Shown here: positions 1 through 6,188 of the stretch, piece by piece
How the letters are laid out: every line of letters begins with the position of its first letter
Position numbering within the stretch: position 1 is the stretch's first letter
Assembly: GCA_020444765.1 (NCBI GenBank)
Contig: JAGRHW010000166.1
Location: 1-7,563, forward strand
Direction: 5' to 3'
DNA from: Gammaproteobacteria bacterium
GTDB lineage: Bacteria; Pseudomonadota; Gammaproteobacteria; Granulosicoccales; Granulosicoccaceae
DNA: 7,563 nt
Made by a program: the position numbers and the translations under genes
The notes under the pieces: generated by a model
Told to the model about the DNA's origin: nothing
Databases searched by the model: none
The model's input: the letters and a program-made list of their open reading frames with translations, nothing else

Positions 1-75
1 AAAGCCCTGGGCGTTGATCGCCGCCCGGCGCGCCTCGGCCAGGCTAAGCGTATTGACGGTCGGGCTTTTGCTCAC
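1..75 (-). CDS. YcaQ-like winged-helix protein (putative crosslink-repair DNA glycosylase), N-terminal fragment
   Basis: Only the first 25 codons are inside the window; the gene runs off the left edge. The peptide begins VSKSPTVNTLSL and continues AEARRAAINAQGF. The LSLAEARR..A.NAQGF pattern is, from memory, the usual opening of the COG3214/DUF1006 winged-helix family, whose E. coli member YcaQ is a DNA glycosylase that unhooks interstrand crosslinks. The GTG start (75-73) overlaps the xth stop codon as GTGA, which implies translational coupling. A GGAG at 91-88, inside the last codons of xth, lies 12 bases upstream, a little far for an ideal ribosome site. Position right after an AP endonuclease gene suits a repair role. 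The catalytic QxD-type motif of YcaQ lies outside the window, so neither glycosylase activity nor full length can be judged. The family call is moderately confident; the activity is inferred. Confidence 0.6.
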   Translation of the reverse strand, partial: MSKSPTVNTLSLAEARRAAINAQGF

Positions 76-887
76 ACCGCAAAATCGCTCCAGACCGGGC
101 AATGATCCGAAGGCTTGTCCATCGCGCGGATGTCGTAGTCGATACCCGAATCGCGCAGATTGTCGATCAGCGGCCGGCTGGCGAGAATATGATCGATGCG
201 CAGGCCGCGTTTCGGTTCACGGTCAAAACCTTTGCTGCGGTAATCAAACCAGCTGAAGCGGTCGTCGACGTCCGGGTAGAGTTCGCGATAACTGTCGAGC
301 AGGCCCCAGTCGAACAGCTTGCTCAGCCATTCGCGTTCCTCCGGCAGAAAGCTCGTCTTGCCGGTGCGCAGCCAGCGTTTGGCGTTGTCGGCGCCGATGC
401 CGATATCGTTATCGACCGGCGCGATATTGAAATCGCCGATCAGCGACAGGTAGTTGTCAGGCTGGTAACGCGTCTGCAACAGCGCCAGGAGATCGCTGTA
501 GAAGCGCTCCTTGGCGGGGAATTTAACCGGATGGTCGCGGCTCTCGCCCTGTGGAAAATAACCGTTGATCACCGTCAGCGTCTGCCCGGAATCGAGCTGG
601 ATATCCCCGCCGATCAGGCGCTTCTGAGCCTCGTCGCCGTCACCGTCGAAACCGCTGAAAACCGAACTCAGCGGACGCTTTGACATCAGCGCCACGCCGT
701 AATGGGTTTTTTCGCCGGCAAACACGACGTGATAGCCCATCGCCTCGATGGCCTCGCGCGGAAAATCCTGGTCGGTAACCTTGGTTTCCTGCAAACCGAT
801 GACATCCGGCTGGTGCGAATCAATCAGGGCCTGCAGGTGCGGCAGGCGCAGGCGTACGCTATTGACGTTGAATGAAACGATTTTCAA
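72..887 (-). CDS. xthA: Exodeoxyribonuclease III (AP endonuclease, XthA family)
   Basis: This Mg-dependent enzyme cuts the backbone 5' of abasic sites in base excision repair and is also a 3'-5' exonuclease and 3'-phosphatase on double-stranded DNA. The 271-residue protein is a full-length endonuclease/exonuclease/phosphatase fold and follows E. coli XthA closely from KIVSFNVN to the PSDHCPVWSDF end. Counting from the TTG start, the expected active-site residues are all present: Asn7, Glu34 (LQETKV), Tyr110 (INGYFPQGESRDHP), Asp152 and Asn154 (GDFNIAP), Asp232 (LRIDHIL), and Asp261-His262 (SDH). I chose TTG at 887-885 because it gives MKIVSFN, matching E. coli MKFVSFN, and because a clean AGGAG lies 8 bases upstream. 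A GTG at 896 is in frame but overlaps that ribosome site. The gene follows rapA by 42 bases and overlaps the ycaQ-like gene, so it is probably in an operon. Nothing is missing or broken. Confidence 0.97.
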   Translation of the reverse strand: MKIVSFNVNSVRLRLPHLQALIDSHQPDVIGLQETKVTDQDFPREAIEAMGYHVVFAGEKTHYGVALMSKRPLSSVFSGFDGDGDEAQKRLIGGDIQLDSGQTLTVINGYFPQGESRDHPVKFPAKERFYSDLLALLQTRYQPDNYLSLIGDFNIAPVDNDIGIGADNAKRWLRTGKTSFLPEEREWLSKLFDWGLLDSYRELYPDVDDRFSWFDYRSKGFDREPKRGLRIDHILASRPLIDNLRDSGIDYDIRAMDKPSDHCPVWSDFAV

Positions 888-895
888 GGCGATCA

Positions 896-900
896 CTCCT
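896..900 (-). promoter_or_regulatory. Ribosome binding site of xth that decides its start
   Basis: On the minus strand AGGAG is followed by eight bases (TGATCGCC) and then TTG. This near-ideal Shine-Dalgarno spacing supports the TTG at 887 as the start. The in-frame GTG at 896-894 begins on the last G of the motif and could not use it. Confidence 0.75.
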
Positions 901-929
901 GTTACTTGGTGCCCGGCATGGTACGCCGA

Positions 930-3725
930 TCAGTGAATATTGACGAGTACCCGCAAGGCAACCAGTTGTACGACGACGCCATCGAGCGCGTCAAGCAAGG
1001 CCTGACGGCGTTGCCTGAGGGTGGTGATTTCGTCTTCGCGAATCAGCGGATTGAAACTGCGTAAATGCTGCAGGCGGCGGATCGATTCGTCGAGTTCGCT
1101 TTCGATACCTTGCCTGGATTCATTCTGCAGCGCCGGCAGGCGCGCGGCCGCAAGTTGTTCGGCCTGCTTGATCAGCGACTGAATATCCGCCGCACGCGAT
1201 TTGATAAAGGCGCGGGTCTGGGACTTTTCCGCCGGATGAATCAGCGTGCGCAGGTAGTCGCCGCCGAGCTGCGCGGCCAGATCCTTGCCCGATTCGGCGA
1301 GTACGAAACGCAGGGTTTCCGGCGGCAGGTAACGTTCGGTGTTGAGCTGATTATTGCTGGTGCATTGCACGCGAAACAGCGACTCCAGAAACATCGCGCC
1401 ATGCGGCAGTTCCGGCGCTTCGATAATGGCCAGCCCGGCCTGGCCTTCGGGATTTGAAACCACCAGGTCCATCGCGCCGCCGACTATCGGGTGATCCCAG
1501 GTCAGAAATTCCACGTCCTCGCGGGCGAGCGCCACCTGACGATCGAATGTCAGGGTCAGGCCCTCGTCCGGAATACCCGGAAAATTTGCGATGCGCATAT
1601 GCCGGCCGGGCCTGACGATCCAGCGATCATCGCTTTGTTCCTCGAAATCGACGCTGAAACAATCGAACACGGCGGCCATGTAATCGGCCAGGGCGTGATC
1701 CCGGTCCTGGCGGCGCAGCGAATCGAGCAGGGGCGCGACCACTTCCGGGCGATTGGAATTGAGTTCCAGCAGCCGGTCGCGGCCGGTTTCCAGCGCGTGA
1801 TTTTTTTCCCGGGTCAGCCGGCGGCTGTTGTCGATCAAGGCCTGCATGGCGGCTTCGTCCGGCTGATCAGCCTTGAGAATTGCCTGCAGCGAATTGCCGA
1901 CTTCGGCGGCCACCTCGGCGCCCGCCGCGCAGGTTTGTTCAAACGCGTTCAGGCCCTCGTGATACCAGCGTAACAAACGGTGGTCGCGCGAGCCGTCCTG
2001 ACAGGGTACGTGGATCTGTACGTCGGCCTGTTGACCGATTCTGTCGAGCCGGCCGATACGTTGTTCCAGAAGGTCGGGATTGTTCGGAATCTCGGCCAGG
2101 ATCAGGTCATGCAGAAACTGGAAGTTGCGTCCTTCGCTGCCGATTTCAGAGCTGATCAGCAGGCTGCAGTCGTCTTCGGGGCTGGCGAACCAGGCCGCCG
2201 CGCGATCGCGCTCGACGATGCTCATCTGCTCGTGGAAAACCGCGGCGTGCAAACCGAAGCGAACCCGCAAGCCTTCCGACAACTCCATGACCGTGTCCGG
2301 ATTGGCGCAAATCATCAGGCTCTTGGCCGGATATTGTTTACGCAGGAAAGTATTGAGCCAGTCGAGCAGCGCTTCGCGTTCATCAGCGTCGGCCGCCAGA
2401 CGGTGGTGATGCAGGTGGCGGGCCGGAAACCCGCTGATCGCCGCGCGCGAGTTGCGGAACAGCAGCCGGCCGGTGCCGTGTTGATCGATCAGTCGCGACA
2501 ACAGATTCTGACGAATACCGGCCGCCTCGCCATCGGCTTCAGCCGCCAGCGAGCGCCATTCGTCGGCGCTGAGAAAATCATCTCCGACCGTGTTGCGCAG
2601 GCTTGTAATAGCCTCGGGGGCCAGCGCAGAGGACGAGTGCAGGCTGCTGGCCAGATCGGCAATTTCGTCGTAATGTCCGGCTTCGGCGATAAAGTCGTCG
2701 AGCCTGCTGAAGCGGTCGCTGTCGAGCAGCCTGAGTCGGGCGAAATGTCCGGCCATGCCGAGCTGCTGTGGCGTCGCGGTCAGCAGCAATACCGACGGGC
2801 AGACCGTTGCCAGTTGTTCCACCAGTGCGTATTCGGGGCTGACCGATGTCTCGCTCCAGCCGAGATGATGTGCCTCGTCGACCACCAGGGTGTCCCAGCC
2901 GGCGGCCACGACGTCCTGCCGGACCTGCTCCGAGCCGGTCAGAAAATCCAGGCTGCACAGCACGAGTTGCGAACTGGCGAAGGGGTTGATATCCGCGCTT
3001 TCCTCGGCGATGGCCTGGTATTTTTTGTCGTCCATGATCTGAAAATGCAGATTGAAGCGACGTAGCATTTCCACCAGCCACTGATGCACCAGCGGGTCCG
3101 GGACGATCAGCAGCACGCGGTGGATTTCCTCGCGCAATAACTGGTAATGCAGAATCAGGCCTGCTTCGATGGTTTTGCCGAGTCCGACCTCATCGGCCAG
3201 CAAAACCCGCGGCGCAACACGCGAACCGACTTCGCTGGCGATATAAAACTGGTGTTCGATCAGCTCGACCCGGCCGCCGCGCAGCCCGTAAACCGGCGAG
3301 TGGGACAGGGCTTGTAATGCGTCGTAAGTGCGCGCGCGCAGCTCGAACCATTTGTTGTCGTCGAGCTGGCCGCTTTGCAGGCGCTCCTGTGGCCGGTTGA
3401 GCTGAATAAAATTACTCAGGCCGGTTTCCGGCAGAATCACCGTCTCGCCGTTTTCCCGGATACCGTGGTAAACCAGCAAACCGTCCGCTTCCTCGACGTC
3501 GGTGATGGTAAAGCGCCAGTTTTCATGGCTTTCCACGCTATCGCCGACATGAAACTGCACGCGCGTCAGCGGCGCGGTTTCGGTCGAATAAATACGCGTT
3601 TCACCGCTGTACATAAAGACGATCGTGACCTGCCGGTCTTTGACTGACAGCACGGTGCCGAGGCCGAGTTCGCTTTCCGGATCACTGATCCAGCGCTGAC
3701 CTGGAATGAAAATCTTGTTATCCAA
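930..3725 (-). CDS. rapA: RNA polymerase-associated Swi2/Snf2 ATPase RapA (HepA)
   Basis: RapA binds core RNA polymerase and uses ATP hydrolysis to recycle stalled enzyme after transcription. The 931-residue protein opens with the RapA-specific Tudor-like N-terminal region (about 1-110; GQRWISDPESELGLGTV at 9-25). The Snf2 ATPase follows: Walker A DEVGLGKT at 178-185 with Lys184, DEAH at 283-286, TATP at 316-319, SSEIGSEGRNFQF at 525-537, and the arginine-finger motif QRIGRLDRIGQ at 555-565. The C-terminal region keeps the RapA blocks ALAREDVEFLTWDHP (732-746) and FNPLIREDE (891-899). All catalytic motifs are intact. E. coli RapA is 968 residues; most of the difference is one missing block just before Trp456. 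The start is TTG, giving MDNKIFIPGQRWISD against E. coli MPFTLGQRWISD; no strong ribosome site precedes it. A stem-loop lies in the leader, and xth follows after 42 bases. Confidence 0.97.
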   Translation of the reverse strand: MDNKIFIPGQRWISDPESELGLGTVLSVKDRQVTIVFMYSGETRIYSTETAPLTRVQFHVGDSVESHENWRFTITDVEEADGLLVYHGIRENGETVILPETGLSNFIQLNRPQERLQSGQLDDNKWFELRARTYDALQALSHSPVYGLRGGRVELIEHQFYIASEVGSRVAPRVLLADEVGLGKTIEAGLILHYQLLREEIHRVLLIVPDPLVHQWLVEMLRRFNLHFQIMDDKKYQAIAEESADINPFASSQLVLCSLDFLTGSEQVRQDVVAAGWDTLVVDEAHHLGWSETSVSPEYALVEQLATVCPSVLLLTATPQQLGMAGHFARLRLLDSDRFSRLDDFIAEAGHYDEIADLASSLHSSSALAPEAITSLRNTVGDDFLSADEWRSLAAEADGEAAGIRQNLLSRLIDQHGTGRLLFRNSRAAISGFPARHLHHHRLAADADEREALLDWLNTFLRKQYPAKSLMICANPDTVMELSEGLRVRFGLHAAVFHEQMSIVERDRAAAWFASPEDDCSLLISSEIGSEGRNFQFLHDLILAEIPNNPDLLEQRIGRLDRIGQQADVQIHVPCQDGSRDHRLLRWYHEGLNAFEQTCAAGAEVAAEVGNSLQAILKADQPDEAAMQALIDNSRRLTREKNHALETGRDRLLELNSNRPEVVAPLLDSLRRQDRDHALADYMAAVFDCFSVDFEEQSDDRWIVRPGRHMRIANFPGIPDEGLTLTFDRQVALAREDVEFLTWDHPIVGGAMDLVVSNPEGQAGLAIIEAPELPHGAMFLESLFRVQCTSNNQLNTERYLPPETLRFVLAESGKDLAAQLGGDYLRTLIHPAEKSQTRAFIKSRAADIQSLIKQAEQLAAARLPALQNESRQGIESELDESIRRLQHLRSFNPLIREDEITTLRQRRQALLDALDGVVVQLVALRVLVNIH

Positions 3726-3747
3726 ATAAATGACTTCTGTTCGATGC

Positions 3748-3775
3748 CGGCGAAACTGAAAAACCAGCTTCGCCG
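3748..3775 (-). other. Stem-loop in the leader upstream of rapA
   Basis: Read on the minus strand, the stem is C GGCGAAGCTG pairing with CAGTTTCGCC G: eleven base pairs including one G-U, closing a six-base loop GTTTTT. On the plus strand the G-U becomes an A-C mismatch, so the structure is better formed in RNA transcribed toward rapA. It ends 22 bases before the rapA TTG. No run of T follows it on either strand, so it is not a standard intrinsic terminator. It could be a weak terminator or processing site after the avtA-GNAT unit, an attenuator, or a translational control element for rapA. The sequence shows the pairing; the role is unknown. Confidence 0.5.
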
Positions 3776-3837
3776 TTGAAATTGTTTAGCCGGCAATGCG
3801 CCGTCGTGCGGAAATCAAGGTGGCGTTCAAAAAGAAA

Positions 3838-4293
3838 CTACAGGGCTTCCTCGTACATCAGGTACTCACATTCGCGCATGCCGAGTTTCTGATAGGTGTT
3901 TTGCGCCCGGGTGTTCTGCTTTTCGACGTAGAGCCTGACGCCACAGCTTTTTTGCTTGATTGCCAGGGATTTTATCGTTTTGTGCAGCGCGCTGTACAGG
4001 CCTTTACGGCGTGCCTCCGGCGCCACGTAAACGCTTTGAATCCACCAGAAATCGGCATCGCGCCAATCGCTCCATTCGTAGGTTACCATTAGGCAGGCTT
4101 GTATTGTGCCGTCGAGTTCAGCCAGCAGATAAAAGCCGCGGCCCGGCTCCTGCAGCATTCGCCGCACACCGTTTTCCACCCGTGTCGGCTCGAGGGTTTT
4201 GTTTTCGGTTTCCAGCGCCATCGCGCAATTGAAGGCGGCGATGACTTTCGCGTCGTCGATGCGCGCCGGGCGGACGTTAATGTTTTCGCTCAT
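3838..4293 (-). CDS. GNAT-family N-acetyltransferase, substrate unknown
   Basis: A 151-residue protein with one complete GCN5-related acetyltransferase domain, expected to transfer an acetyl group from acetyl-CoA to an amine. It starts with the typical beta strand ENINVRPARIDDAKVIAAF. Motif A is at about 85-104 (IQSVYVAPEARRKGLY), holding the pyrophosphate-binding loop RRKGLY (95-100). The last position of the R-x-x-G-x-G/A pattern is Tyr, a substitution I recall in some GNAT subfamilies. Motif B is at about 119-139 (VRLYVEKQNTRAQ then YQKLGM), with the usual Asn and Tyr. The end is tyrosine-rich and acidic (YLMYEEAL), without a secretion signal or membrane segment. I placed the start at ATG 4293, where ATGA overlaps the avtA stop; a longer reading back to 4395 lies wholly inside avtA and lacks family similarity. 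The overlap implies coupled translation. Acetylation of an amino acid or related small molecule is possible, but nothing in the sequence fixes the substrate. Confidence 0.88.
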   Translation of the reverse strand: MSENINVRPARIDDAKVIAAFNCAMALETENKTLEPTRVENGVRRMLQEPGRGFYLLAELDGTIQACLMVTYEWSDWRDADFWWIQSVYVAPEARRKGLYSALHKTIKSLAIKQKSCGVRLYVEKQNTRAQNTYQKLGMRECEYLMYEEAL

Positions 4294-5558
4294 GATGTTT
4301 TGTTTTCCCGGTAGGCGTTTTTGACTTCCTCGGCAATGATTTTGATGCCGGCCCTGACGTCGGCGTTGTCTTGTGCGTAAGACACGCGGATGCATTCATG
4401 CGGATGGCGCCAGTCGGGATCATCGATGCCGGGGAAAAAATAATGACCGGGCACCACCAGCACACCGCGTTTTTTCAGGCGCTCATAAAGTTCGCCGACG
4501 GTGATCGGCAGACCGGGAAACCAGAACCAGAGAAAGATCGCGCCTTCGGGTTTGTGGCAATAGGCTTCGATGCCTTCCAGTTCCTCGTTGAACCAGCTTT
4601 GTGCCAGTCTTGCCTTTTCGGCGTAGAAGGGCTGGATCACGTTCTGGCTGAGTTGAAGAATCCGGCCGCTTTTGACCAGCTCGGTCAGCAGCGACGCACC
4701 GATGCCGCCAGGCGACAGGTTGACGATGGCGTTCATCGAGGCGAGGGCGTCGACGATCTGCTCGTTGGCGATCACGATGCCGGTCCGCAGCGCCGGCAGG
4801 CCGAGCTTGGACAGACTCATGCACATGATGGTGTTGTCGTTCCAGGTCGGCTTGACGGCGTTATTGATGATATTCGGAAACGGCGCGCCGTAGGCGTTAT
4901 CGATGATCAGCGGGATGCCGCGCTGTCTGGCTATCTCGTCCAGATGAGCGATTTCCGCATCCGACAGGACGTTGCCGGTCGGGTTGGTCGGGCGCGATAC
5001 GCAAATCGCCGCGAGATCCGGATCGTCCGGCAGGGCGCTGAAATCGACCCGGTACTTGAAGACCCGCTCGTCGAGTTTGTCGATCAACGGTTTTTCCGAA
5101 ACGAAAAAATCATCCTGGACGCCGAGATCCGCGTAACCGACATATTCCGGCGTCAGCGGCAGGAGGATTTTCCGCAAGCGGCCGTCGGCCGCCTTGCCGC
5201 CGAGCAGATTGAATAGAAAAAAGAAGGCATTCTGACTGCCGTTGGTCAGCACCACGTTTTTGCGCGTGATGTTCCAGTGAAATTCGTGATTGAGCAGTTC
5301 CACCAGCGCATCGATAAACGAAAAGCGGCCCTGCGGGGTGTCGTAGTTGGCGAAAGCGCTGCTGAAGTGGTCCGGGTCGCTGACGATTTTTTCCATGCTT
5401 TCGCGATACAGCGCCAGGGCTTCGGGAATGATGCCAGGGTTGCCGCCGCCGAGCATCTTGACCGGCTGATCGCCCTGCAAGGCCATCGCGAAGTCGTCCA
5501 TCAACTGCAAGATGCCGCTGTGCCGGGTGAATTTATCGCCAAAGCGCGAGAATTTCAT
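4290..5558 (-). CDS. avtA: Valine-pyruvate aminotransferase AvtA
   Basis: A 422-residue, PLP-dependent fold-type I class I/II aminotransferase. E. coli AvtA (transaminase C) exchanges amino groups between valine or related amino acids and pyruvate, making alanine. The match to E. coli AvtA is strong along the length: SRFGDKFTRHSGI at 4-16, MLGGGNP at 35-41, LTNGSQNAFFFLFNL at 104-118, CVSRPTNPTGNV at 186-197, IDNAYGAPFP at 219-228, LSKLGLPALRTGI at 249-261 and KPEGAIFLWFWF at 336-347. Lys251 should form the Schiff base with PLP, Asp220 and Tyr223 contact the cofactor, and Arg391 (CIRVSY) should bind the substrate carboxylate. I chose ATG at 5558 because it aligns with the E. coli start and follows a promoter by a sensible distance; a TTG at 5582 is in frame but lies close to the predicted transcription start. 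The ribosome site is weak (GGA about 11 bases upstream). The stop overlaps the GNAT start. Confidence 0.94.
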   Translation of the reverse strand: MKFSRFGDKFTRHSGILQLMDDFAMALQGDQPVKMLGGGNPGIIPEALALYRESMEKIVSDPDHFSSAFANYDTPQGRFSFIDALVELLNHEFHWNITRKNVVLTNGSQNAFFFLFNLLGGKAADGRLRKILLPLTPEYVGYADLGVQDDFFVSEKPLIDKLDERVFKYRVDFSALPDDPDLAAICVSRPTNPTGNVLSDAEIAHLDEIARQRGIPLIIDNAYGAPFPNIINNAVKPTWNDNTIMCMSLSKLGLPALRTGIVIANEQIVDALASMNAIVNLSPGGIGASLLTELVKSGRILQLSQNVIQPFYAEKARLAQSWFNEELEGIEAYCHKPEGAIFLWFWFPGLPITVGELYERLKKRGVLVVPGHYFFPGIDDPDWRHPHECIRVSYAQDNADVRAGIKIIAEEVKNAYRENKTS

Positions 5559-5589
5559 GTGGGCTTGTCCAGGTTGAATCAAACCGCCA

Positions 5590-5617
5590 ATTGTACGCGT
5601 TTGTGCGGCTGCGGCAA
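5590..5617 (-). promoter_or_regulatory. Predicted sigma70-type promoter of avtA
   Basis: On the minus strand TTGCCG (5617-5612, four of six consensus bases) is followed by a 16-base spacer and TACAAT (5595-5590, five of six). Transcription would begin near 5583, leaving a leader of about 25 bases before the avtA ATG at 5558. Position and spacing fit well; it is a sequence prediction only. Confidence 0.5.
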
Positions 5618-5638
5618 AACCTCATGTGGTGCAGGTTT
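5617..5638. repeat. Inverted repeat AAACCT/AGGTTT beside the avtA promoter
   Basis: Two six-base arms (5617-5622 and 5633-5638) flank ten bases and touch the upstream edge of the predicted -35 element of avtA. It lies 27 to 48 bases past the mioC stop. It could be an operator for a dimeric regulator or a weak terminator for the flavodoxin gene. The arms are short and AT-rich, so chance is also possible. Confidence 0.25.
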
Positions 5639-5664
5639 GTGCCGATCGGTAAGCGTGCCGCCGT

Positions 5665-6120
5665 TCAGGCAAACAGGGTTTGCAGGAGGTTTTCCACCCA
5701 CTCGATGGCGTCGTCTTCCGGCGAGCTGTTTTCCAGTGCGTCCAGCAACAGCGGTTCGCTGACCTGTACCGCGCCTATATCCCGCATGGCTTCATCGATC
5801 AGCCGGCCGGCGCCGCAAAAGGTTTCGCCATAAGAGCTGTCGCCGAGCGCGATGACGGCATATTTGAGGTCATTGATGCGCGGCGGAGCGCTGAGCAGTT
5901 CTTCGTGGAAGGTCATCAGGTTGGCGGGCACGTCGCCGGCGCCGGTCGTGGAGGTGACGATCAGCGCCAGATCGAGGGCTTCATCGGCGAGGCTTTTGCT
6001 GTTGCCGCCATCCTGATGAGTGACGGAATGGCCGTTTTTTTCCAGGGCGATTTGCAGGTCTTCGGCAACCAGCGTGGCGGTGCCGTAGACCGAGCCGCTT
6101 ATGATGAGTATGTTTGCCAT
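5665..6120 (-). CDS. mioC: MioC-like flavodoxin
   Basis: A 151-residue short-chain flavodoxin that should bind FMN and act as a small cytosolic electron carrier. E. coli MioC (147 residues) supports biotin synthase activity in vitro; that function is carried over only by similarity. Visible motifs are the phosphate-binding loop SGSVYGTA at 8-15 after a hydrophobic first strand (NILII), the second FMN loop TSTTGAGDVPANL at 56-68, and the third GDSSYGETFCGAG at 93-105, in the same places as E. coli SGSTLGGA, SSTHGAGDIPDNL and GSREYDTFCGA. The acidic tail (SPEDDAIEWVENLL) is also shared. The start is ATG with no clear ribosome site; the upstream gap is 68 bases from the SDR stop. Unlike in E. 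coli, the neighbours are not asnC, mnmG or the replication origin. Another MioC-type flavodoxin of the same subfamily with a different partner remains possible. Confidence 0.87.
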   Translation of the reverse strand: MANILIISGSVYGTATLVAEDLQIALEKNGHSVTHQDGGNSKSLADEALDLALIVTSTTGAGDVPANLMTFHEELLSAPPRINDLKYAVIALGDSSYGETFCGAGRLIDEAMRDIGAVQVSEPLLLDALENSSPEDDAIEWVENLLQTLFA

Positions 6121-6188
6121 TCGTCGAAATCTGTTGGGTTAAAAAGTTGCAGACTGTAGCAAGTTAAGCCCCGTCAGAACAAGCCCGA

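Noticed and set aside
102..683. A 193-codon plus-strand open frame opposite xth
   Set aside because: It is antisense to a clear ExoIII gene, with no ribosome site or domain.
908..926. Possible hairpin between rapA and xth
   Set aside because: The stem is about four base pairs with no T-run, and the 42-base gap with a strong ribosome site fits read-through.
1980..3065. A 361-codon open frame on the plus strand opposite rapA
   Set aside because: It lies wholly inside a rapA gene with intact motifs, its product shows no recognisable domain, and long antisense frames are expected in GC-rich coding DNA.
3566..3796. A minus-strand open frame overlapping the rapA start in another frame
   Set aside because: It overlaps the conserved RapA N-terminus and has no family resemblance, so it is not a leader peptide I can support.
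3791..3803. Short dyad CGGC/GCCG between the GNAT gene and rapA as a terminator
   Set aside because: The stem is only four pairs and no T-run follows.
4371..5216. A 281-codon plus-strand open frame opposite avtA
   Set aside because: It is a shadow of the confidently assigned avtA, with low-complexity composition and no known motif.
5680..6159. A 159-codon plus-strand open frame opposite the flavodoxin gene
   Set aside because: The minus-strand frame carries all three FMN loops; the antisense product has no recognisable feature.
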